Origin: a bacterium
GTDB taxonomy: Bacteria; Oederibacteriota; PGYV01; DSBP01
Assembly: GCA_011049465.1 (NCBI GenBank)
Contig: DSBP01000237.1
Span: forward strand, 1 to 20,400
Direction of reading: 5' to 3'
Length of the DNA: 20,400 bases
The number at the start of each line of letters is the position of its first letter. Positions within the stretch are counted from its first letter, which is position 1. The position numbers and the translations under genes are program-made. This document shows positions 15,076 to 20,400 of the stretch, piece by piece. The notes beneath the pieces are model-generated. The model did no database searches. It saw nothing but the letters and a program-made list of their open reading frames with translations, and had not been told where the DNA came from.

Positions 15076-16008
15076 TTACCTGTTCATGAGCAGCGCAAGA
15101 ATCCCTTTTTGCGCGTGCAGCCTGTTTTCCGCCTCATCAAAGACAACCGACTGCGGCCCGTCCATCACCTCGTCAGTTATCTCCTCCCCCCTGTGCGCCG
15201 GAAGGCAGTGCATGACTATCGCGTCCTTGTGCGCCGCTGCCATCAGTTTCGCGTTAACCTGATATTTTTCAAAATCCTTTTTCTTCTCTTCCGCCTTGTC
15301 TTCCTGCCCCATGCTTGCCCACACATCCGTGTAAACCACATCCGCGCCCTTTACCGCCTCAAACGGGTCCTCTGTAATGGTAATCTTTGTCTTTGACTCT
15401 TCGGCGAGCTGCTTTGAACGCGCCACTACTTTGGAATCCGGCGCGTAACCCGGCGGGCACGCCGCCCTGAATTCCATCTCCATTTTCGGCGCGGCAAAAA
15501 GCCACGAATTGCAGACATTATTCCCGTCGCCGACATAAGCTACTGTTATTCCTTTCAGCATCTTCTTTTTATCCTTGATGGTGAGCAGGTCCGCGAGTAT
15601 CTGGCACGGATGCGAGTAATCGGTCAGCCCGTTAATAACCGGCACGGTCGCGTTTTCCGCCAGTTCAACAAGCTCCGAGTGCGCGAAGGTGCGGATCATT
15701 ATGCCGTTCACGTATTTTGACAGGACCCGCGCCGTGTCCGCTATTGTTTCCCCGCGGCCAAGCTGAATTTCCGACGGGCTTAAATAAAGAGCCGCGCCGC
15801 CCAGCTGAAACATCGCCATCTCAAACGACACTCTTGTCCTCGTGGACGGCTTCCTGAATATGCAGGCAAGCGCCTTTCCGAGCAGCGGCACAAAAAGCTC
15901 GCCGTTCCTGTGCTTCATGCGTATCATCTCTGAAATCTCGATGATTTTTACCACATCATCCTTTGTAATGTCATCTATCGTAATAAGGTCCTTCCTGCTC
16001 AGCTTCAT
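15076..16008 (-). CDS. argF: Ornithine carbamoyltransferase
   Basis: This 310-residue enzyme makes citrulline from ornithine and carbamoyl phosphate. STRT carbamoyl-phosphate motif is at 55-58, DYSHPCQ at 130-136, DVWASMGQE at 229-237 for ornithine and MHCLPAHRG at 266-274. I start at 16008, because AAGGAGA lies four bases upstream and 310 residues is the family length. A longer frame reaching 16062 would overlap argD and adds an unrelated basic stretch. SMGQE and HCLP indicate ornithine specificity, not aspartate, putrescine or acetylornithine. Confidence 0.96.
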   Translation of the reverse strand: MKLSRKDLITIDDITKDDVVKIIEISEMIRMKHRNGELFVPLLGKALACIFRKPSTRTRVSFEMAMFQLGGAALYLSPSEIQLGRGETIADTARVLSKYVNGIMIRTFAHSELVELAENATVPVINGLTDYSHPCQILADLLTIKDKKKMLKGITVAYVGDGNNVCNSWLFAAPKMEMEFRAACPPGYAPDSKVVARSKQLAEESKTKITITEDPFEAVKGADVVYTDVWASMGQEDKAEEKKKDFEKYQVNAKLMAAAHKDAIVMHCLPAHRGEEITDEVMDGPQSVVFDEAENRLHAQKGILALLMNR

Positions 16009-16012
16009 CTCT

Positions 16013-16019
16013 TCTCCTT
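16013..16019 (-). promoter_or_regulatory. Ribosome binding site deciding the argF start
   Basis: AAGGAGA on the minus strand, four bases before the ATG at 16008. It supports the shorter start over the upstream ATG at 16062. Confidence 0.75.
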
Positions 16020-16030
16020 GTCGGCCCTTT

Positions 16031-17212
16031 TCAGCCTTCCATCCCTTTAAGGGCCTCTTCAATTATTTTTACTGCCCTGCCTATCTCCTTCTTTCCGATA
16101 ATCAGCGGCGGTACAATCCTTATGACATTTTCCCTGCACGCGTTTATAATCAGCCTCTTTTTAAAGGCTTCAGCCGCAAGAGCGCCTGCCAGCGGTTTGC
16201 TAAGCTCAAGGCCCACTATCATTCCCATGCCACGGGCTTCCTTTATTAACGGCGATTTGATGTTTTTCAGCCCGCCAAGCAGCATCCTGCCTTTTTCCCT
16301 GACGCTTTTGAGCATCTTTTCCGTGCTTATCTTTTTCATAGCCGCATACCCGGCCGCGCACGCAACATGGTTTCCGCCCATCGTTGTCCCGTGGTCTCCG
16401 TATGTAAATACCTTTTCCAGGCGTTTTGAGACAACAACAGCAGAGAGCGGAAAACCGCCGCCCAAACCCTTGCCCAGCGTGATAATGTCGGGTTTCACGC
16501 CTGAATATGCGGACGCGAGAAACCTGCCCGTCCTGCCGAGCCCTGTCTGCACCTCGTCAATCATTAAAAGCACGTTTTTCCGCGCGCAAAGGGCCTTCAG
16601 TTTTTCAAGGTAATTCTTTTCCGGTATATTGACCCCGCCCTCTGCCTGCACCGGCTCCACAAACACGGCCGCGGTCTTAGAGTCAATCTTGGCTGCCGCG
16701 TCTTTTATGTCATTGAACCGCGCGTGTATAAATCCCGGCGGCAGGGGCTTCAAATACTTGTGAAACTTTTTCTGGCCCGTCGCGGCAAGCGCCGCGATGG
16801 TCCTTCCGTGAAAACTGTTATACATCGAAACAACCTTATACGCGCCGCGCTTGTGTAGAATGCCCCACTTGCGCGCTATCTTAAAGGCTATCTCAGAAGC
16901 CTCTGCCCCGGTGTTCGCGAAATACACCTTTGAGCCGCCGGTATTCCTTAAAATAAGCTCCGCCAGCTTCACCTGATAAGGGCTGTAAAAAAGATTTGAC
17001 GTATGAATGTACTTTTTTATCTGGCCTATGGCCGCGCGGTTGACGTCAGCGTCATTATAGCCGAGAAGGTTGACAGCAACGCCCGCCAGCATGTCTATAT
17101 ACTTCCTCCCCTTAACATCCGTTAAATAAGCGCCGTTTCCCTTTTTAAAGACCGCGTCATAGCGCCTGAATGTATTTCCTATGTACATTTTATCCGCCTC
17201 TTTCAGGTTCAT
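16031..17212 (-). CDS. argD: Acetylornithine aminotransferase
   Basis: This 393-residue class III PLP enzyme converts acetylglutamate semialdehyde to acetylornithine. The PLP-binding lysine is K248 in TLGKGLGGG. IDEVQTGLGRTG (218-229) carries the PLP-contacting aspartate 219. FANTGAEASE (98-107) and SFHGRT (133-138) are also canonical. Its ATG overlaps the argB stop in ATGA. An alternative ATG nine codons in is possible, but the longer N-terminus matches family members. Related GABA or ornithine transaminases are excluded mainly by the arg context. Confidence 0.96.
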   Translation of the reverse strand: MNLKEADKMYIGNTFRRYDAVFKKGNGAYLTDVKGRKYIDMLAGVAVNLLGYNDADVNRAAIGQIKKYIHTSNLFYSPYQVKLAELILRNTGGSKVYFANTGAEASEIAFKIARKWGILHKRGAYKVVSMYNSFHGRTIAALAATGQKKFHKYLKPLPPGFIHARFNDIKDAAAKIDSKTAAVFVEPVQAEGGVNIPEKNYLEKLKALCARKNVLLMIDEVQTGLGRTGRFLASAYSGVKPDIITLGKGLGGGFPLSAVVVSKRLEKVFTYGDHGTTMGGNHVACAAGYAAMKKISTEKMLKSVREKGRMLLGGLKNIKSPLIKEARGMGMIVGLELSKPLAGALAAEAFKKRLIINACRENVIRIVPPLIIGKKEIGRAVKIIEEALKGMEG

Positions 17213-18057
17213 TTTATTATCTCCGTGCCCACTCCCTCGCGGGTAAATATTTCAAGCAGCAGCGAGTGTTCTATGGTCCCGTTTATTATATGGACTTTTT
17301 TCACCCCTGCGCGCACGGCTTTTATGGCTGAGTTTACCTTTGGCAGCATTCCGCCCTTTATCTGCCCCGCCTTTATGTTTCGTTTAATACCGGCCGAATT
17401 AAGGCTGGATACGTACTTGTTTTTTATCTTTACCCCGTCCGTATCGGTCACATAAATCAGCTTGTCAGCCTTAAGGGCCGCGGCGATTTCAGCCGCGGCA
17501 GAATCCGCGTTTATGTTGTATCCGTTGCCCCACGCGTCAACGCCAAGCGGCGCTATTACAGGCACAAAGTTCCTGCCGTCAAGAACCGACAGGATTTCGG
17601 GGTTTATGCGCACGACCTCGCCGACAGCGCCTATATCCCTGCCCTTGTGCAGTTTCTTTTTGGCAATAATGAGGTTGGCGTCTTTTCCCGATATCCCCAC
17701 TGCCTTTACACCGTGCGCATTAATTGACTTCACGATATCCTTGTTGACTTTTCCGACGAGCACCATCTCAACAATTTCAAGCATGCCCTCGTCCGTCACC
17801 CTGTGCCCGTCAACAAAGACGGGCTTTTTGCCCAGTTTCTCGGCCAGCGCGCTTATATCGTCGCCGCCTCCGTGAACAATAACAACCTTAACGCCTGTGT
17901 ACTTCAGCAGCGCAATGTCCTCCATGAAGACTTCCTTGAACTTCCTGTCCGTCATCGCGCTTCCGCCGTACTTAATGACAAAAACAGAACCCCAGAATTT
18001 CTTCATATACGGCAGAGCCTCTATGAGAACCCTTGCCTTTGCTATTATTTTTTCCAT
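17209..18057 (-). CDS. argB: Acetylglutamate kinase
   Basis: This 282-residue kinase phosphorylates N-acetylglutamate. KYGGSAM (29-35), VHGGGDDIS (61-69), GHRVTDEGMLE and NADSAAAEIAAAL are conserved. An N-terminal helix before the core (KARVLIEALPYMKKF, 7-21) and the C-terminal EGVGTEI are features of the hexameric, arginine-inhibited type, so feedback control by arginine is inferred. It starts 37 nt after hslU. It is the first of five arg genes. Confidence 0.97.
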   Translation of the reverse strand: MEKIIAKARVLIEALPYMKKFWGSVFVIKYGGSAMTDRKFKEVFMEDIALLKYTGVKVVIVHGGGDDISALAEKLGKKPVFVDGHRVTDEGMLEIVEMVLVGKVNKDIVKSINAHGVKAVGISGKDANLIIAKKKLHKGRDIGAVGEVVRINPEILSVLDGRNFVPVIAPLGVDAWGNGYNINADSAAAEIAAALKADKLIYVTDTDGVKIKNKYVSSLNSAGIKRNIKAGQIKGGMLPKVNSAIKAVRAGVKKVHIINGTIEHSLLLEIFTREGVGTEIIK

Positions 18058-18094
18058 GTTCCTCTCCCTTTTAACCGCGTTTTTTCCACGCCGT

Positions 18095-19465
18095 TTAAAG
18101 TATATACCTGCTCAAGTCCCTGTCTTTTACAAGTTCCTCAAGCTTGCCTCTTATGTATTCCCTGTCAACGTGCCGCGTCTCTTCTTTTTCATACGGCGCC
18201 TCAAACAGGTAATCCTCAAGAACCTTTTCAATTATAGTGTGAAGCCTTCTCGCTCCTATGTTTTCCGTCTTTTCATTAACCTCGTAAGCAACTGCCGCGA
18301 GTTCCGGCACCGCGTCTTTTTCAAACACCAGCCTGACACTATCCGCGTCCAAAAGCGCTGTATATTGCTTGATGAGCGAATTCTCGGGCTCGCTTAATAT
18401 CCTCTCAAAATCATCCTTTGTAAGCGGGTCAAGCTCAACCCTTATCGGGAACCTTCCCTGAAGCTCGGGTATAAGGTCCGAGGGCTTTGATATGTGAAAG
18501 GCCCCTGCCGCTATGAAAAGTATGTGGTCGGTCCGCACGGGCCCGTAGCGGGTGATCACCGTCGTGCCTTCAACCACGGGAAGAATATCGCGCTGGACGC
18601 CCTCCCGCGACACATCAGGGCCGCTGCCCTTTTCCCTTCCCGCCACCTTGTCTATCTCGTCAATAAAGATTATGGCGTTATTCTCGGCCCTTCGCACCGC
18701 TTCCTTTACGACCCTGTCCATGTCTATCAGCTTCTGCATCTCCTCGCTGCCTATGATATCGCGCGCCTCTTTGACGGACACCCTTTTTTTCTTGGTCCGG
18801 TTTCCGGAGAGCCCTTCAAACATCTCCTGCATGTTTATTCCTATCTCATCCATGGACCCGCCGGAGAAGACCTCCATCATCGGAGCCTGCTTCTGCGCAA
18901 CGGGAACCTCGACAAACCTCTCTTCAAGTTTTCCTTCCTTGAGCATCACGCGCATCTTTTCCCTTGTCTCCTTAAACTGCTCTTTTTCAACCCTGCTCCT
19001 TTCAATCTCCTCGTCAGAGAGCAGTGTCTTTTTAGACTGCTTAAGCGGCGGCACGAGCAGGTCAACAAGCCGCTCTTCCGCCAGCTCCCCGGCCTTGCCC
19101 TTAACCTGTGCCATGTGCTCTTCCCTCACCATATTTACGCTTATCTTGGCAAGGTCCCTTATCATCGACTCGACATCACGGCCCACATATCCGACCTCCG
19201 TGTATTTCGAGGCCTCCACTTTTATAAAAGGCGCCTTTACTATTTTCGCAAGCCTTCGCGCGATTTCTGTCTTGCCTACGCCTGTCGGCCCTATCATAAG
19301 TATATTTTTGGGCGTGACCTCATCCTGCATCTCAGCCGGCAGCCGCTGCCTGCGTATCCTGTTGCGCAGCGCCACAGCAACCGCCCTCTTCGCCTTCTGC
19401 TGCCCCACGATATACCTGTCAAGCACGGCTACAATCTCTTTGGGTTTATAATCCTTCTCTTTCAT
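18095..19465 (-). CDS. hslU: ATP-dependent protease ATPase subunit HslU
   Basis: This 456-residue AAA+ unfoldase caps the HslV peptidase. Walker A GPTGVGKT is at 59-66, the pore loop GYVG at 92-95, and Walker B IIFIDEID at 265-272. The arginine finger region ELQGRFP is at 334-340, and sensor 2 GARR at 404-407. The C-terminus LSRYIL inserts into HslV. The intermediate I-domain (about 110-240) is full length. The gene follows hslV by 17 nt. Substrates would be unfolded and regulatory proteins under stress. Confidence 0.98.
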   Translation of the reverse strand: MKEKDYKPKEIVAVLDRYIVGQQKAKRAVAVALRNRIRRQRLPAEMQDEVTPKNILMIGPTGVGKTEIARRLAKIVKAPFIKVEASKYTEVGYVGRDVESMIRDLAKISVNMVREEHMAQVKGKAGELAEERLVDLLVPPLKQSKKTLLSDEEIERSRVEKEQFKETREKMRVMLKEGKLEERFVEVPVAQKQAPMMEVFSGGSMDEIGINMQEMFEGLSGNRTKKKRVSVKEARDIIGSEEMQKLIDMDRVVKEAVRRAENNAIIFIDEIDKVAGREKGSGPDVSREGVQRDILPVVEGTTVITRYGPVRTDHILFIAAGAFHISKPSDLIPELQGRFPIRVELDPLTKDDFERILSEPENSLIKQYTALLDADSVRLVFEKDAVPELAAVAYEVNEKTENIGARRLHTIIEKVLEDYLFEAPYEKEETRHVDREYIRGKLEELVKDRDLSRYIL

Positions 19466-19482
19466 TATTCATTCCCGCCTTT

Positions 19483-20010
19483 TCAGACTTCCTCTATCGT
19501 AATGTGGTCATTGGTATAAATGCATATCTCAGCGGCTATCTTCATCGCCTCGGTTGTTATTTCAGCGGCGCTCATCTTCGTGAACCTTACAAGCGCCCTT
19601 GCCGCTGACAGCGCGTACGAGCCGCCGGAACCAATCGCCATTATTCCGTCTTCCGGCTCTATAACCTCTCCGCTGCCCGAGAGCACGTAAGAATTTTCGC
19701 GGTCCGCCACCAGCATCATGGCCTCAAGCCTTCTTAATACCTTGTCCGTGCGCCAGTCTTTAGCAAGCTCAACAGCGGCGCGCTGTATCTGCCAGTTGTG
19801 CGCCTTCAGCTTTTCCTCAAAACGCTCAAAGAGGGTAAACGCGTCGGCAACTGACCCGGCAAAACCCGCCAAAACCTTTACCTTTCCCTCTATTACCCTG
19901 ATTTTTTTCGCGGTTCTCTTCATTATAATACGGTCAAGCGTCACCTGCCCGTCGCCTGCCATTACTGTTTTCCCGTCTTTTCTCACGCATAAAATTGTAG
20001 TCGCATGCAT
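19483..20010 (-). CDS. hslV: ATP-dependent protease peptidase subunit HslV
   Basis: This 175-residue threonine peptidase forms a double hexameric ring. The N-terminus is MHATTI, so removal of three residues would expose the catalytic threonine (TTILCVR), as in many non-enteric HslV proteins. GDGQVTL, GFAGSVADAFTLFE, ELAKDWRTDK, AIGSGGSYAL and ICIYTND are family hallmarks. GAGGTG lies four bases before the ATG at 20010. It leads a ten-gene block and is preceded by two leader hairpins and a promoter. Confidence 0.98.
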   Translation of the reverse strand: MHATTILCVRKDGKTVMAGDGQVTLDRIIMKRTAKKIRVIEGKVKVLAGFAGSVADAFTLFERFEEKLKAHNWQIQRAAVELAKDWRTDKVLRRLEAMMLVADRENSYVLSGSGEVIEPEDGIMAIGSGGSYALSAARALVRFTKMSAAEITTEAMKIAAEICIYTNDHITIEEV

Positions 20011-20030
20011 TTTGCACCTCTTCTTCCTTT

Positions 20031-20055
20031 AAAAACCTTTTATTTAAAGGTTTTT
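20031..20055 (-). promoter_or_regulatory. hslV leader hairpin 2 (10-bp stem)
   Basis: AAAAACCTTT and AAAGGTTTTT form a perfect 10-bp stem with a 5-nt loop, directly upstream of the hslV ribosome-binding site. It would lie inside the 5' untranslated region given the promoter at 20088-20117. Confidence 0.6.
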
Positions 20056-20056
20056 A

Positions 20057-20077
20057 AACGGGTATGCCTCTCCCGTT
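20057..20077 (-). promoter_or_regulatory. hslV leader hairpin 1 (6-bp stem)
   Basis: AACGGG and CCCGTT are separated by nine bases. It lies just downstream of the predicted start site and immediately before hairpin 2. Confidence 0.5.
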
Positions 20078-20087
20078 AAGGAATTCA

Positions 20088-20117
20088 AGTATAACATAAT
20101 AGAGGAGACGGTTTCAA
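20088..20117 (-). promoter_or_regulatory. Sigma70-like promoter of hslVU-arg block (TTGAAA-18-TATACT)
   Basis: On the minus strand TTGAAA (20112-20117) and TATACT (20088-20093) are 18 nt apart. Predicted initiation near 20081 gives a leader of about 70 nt. It does not look like a sigma32 promoter, and no CIRCE element is seen. Confidence 0.7.
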
Positions 20118-20154
20118 CACAAAACCCCGGAAGACCCCAGAAGACTTTAACAAA

Positions 20155-20400
20155 GGCAGTTTAAATTTGGAATTTGCAATTTACAAGTGGACGGCAATGA
20201 AGAAACGAACCGGTTTTCGGAGGCTGCTAAACAACCTTTACCCCAACACAAACTGACGCAGGACGGGGCGGGTAGCGGAAAATTTCGTCGAGAACTCAGG
20301 GCGCGTCTGTGCTGTGCGCTATTCAACGCCATCCCAAACATCAAAGCACATCAGCGTTCAAGACGCCCTAAAACCCGCGCAAGCCTAATCGCGCATATTC
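20155..20400. repeat. Repeat unit 4, partial, cut by window end
   Basis: It opens with TTTAAATTTGGAATTTGCAA and follows units 1-2 through the left inverted arm (20261-20291) and into the interior (CAGGGCGCGTCTGTGCTG). The right arm would lie outside the window. It stands about 10 kb from the tandem array and about 40 bp upstream of the hslV promoter. Confidence 0.8.

Noticed and set aside
16009..16062. Longer argF start at 16062
   Set aside because: It would overlap argD by 32 nt and add 18 basic residues; the AAGGAGA at 16013-16019 supports the start at 16008.
18494..19519. Long plus-strand frames (341 and 299 codons) opposite hslU
   Set aside because: They are antisense shadows of a strongly conserved gene; composition rich in His, Leu and Ser is typical of such frames.

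Overview
This is a bacterial chromosomal window with dense, mostly minus-strand genes, strong Shine-Dalgarno sites, CCA-encoding tRNA genes and sigma70-like promoters. All family calls come from motif recognition by eye. The gene set (HslVU, LysE-type exporter, YwqA/YwqB-like pair, small Cys-rich protein) together with families of A+T-rich intergenic repeats suggests an uncultivated Gram-negative-type lineage, perhaps near Omnitrophota, Elusimicrobiota or Goldbacteria. That placement is a low-confidence guess.

Layout. (1) 44-1246, plus strand: an RhlE-type DEAD-box helicase. (2) About 1266-6434, minus strand: an accessory-looking block that appears more A+T-rich than the rest. It holds a SWIM zinc-finger gene, an SNF2 helicase gene, a frameshifted AbrB-like remnant, a small CPxC protein and a Bro-N/DinD-like antirepressor gene. 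The SWIM gene ends with the C-terminal tail typical of the Bro-N/DinD family. The Bro-N gene carries the same tail, broken by a 14-nt deletion relative to the SWIM copy. The two tails are direct repeats about 4.4 kb apart. (3) 6504-8461, minus strand: a serine decoding cluster, with serS, a small membrane protein, tRNA-Ser(UGA) and tRNA-Ser(GCU) behind one strong promoter. (4) 8574-9201, plus strand: a LysE-family exporter with a -10 box so close to its ATG that the mRNA may be leaderless. (5) 9233-10312: three tandem repeat units of about 330-385 bp, each containing long inverted-repeat arms that change in concert; a fourth unit begins at about 20155 and leaves the window. (6) 10405-20117, minus strand: ten tightly packed genes from one promoter, hslV-hslU-argB-argD-argF-argG-argH-membrane protein-mazG-alpha/beta hydrolase.

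Function. The last block joins an ATP-dependent protease to five arginine-biosynthesis enzymes (acetylglutamate kinase, acetylornithine aminotransferase, ornithine carbamoyltransferase, argininosuccinate synthase and lyase). argC and argJ/argA are not in the window. The serine block couples seryl-tRNA synthetase to two of its substrate tRNAs. The most novel-looking signals are the covarying inverted-repeat array and the shared Bro-N tail with its reciprocal intact and broken copies.
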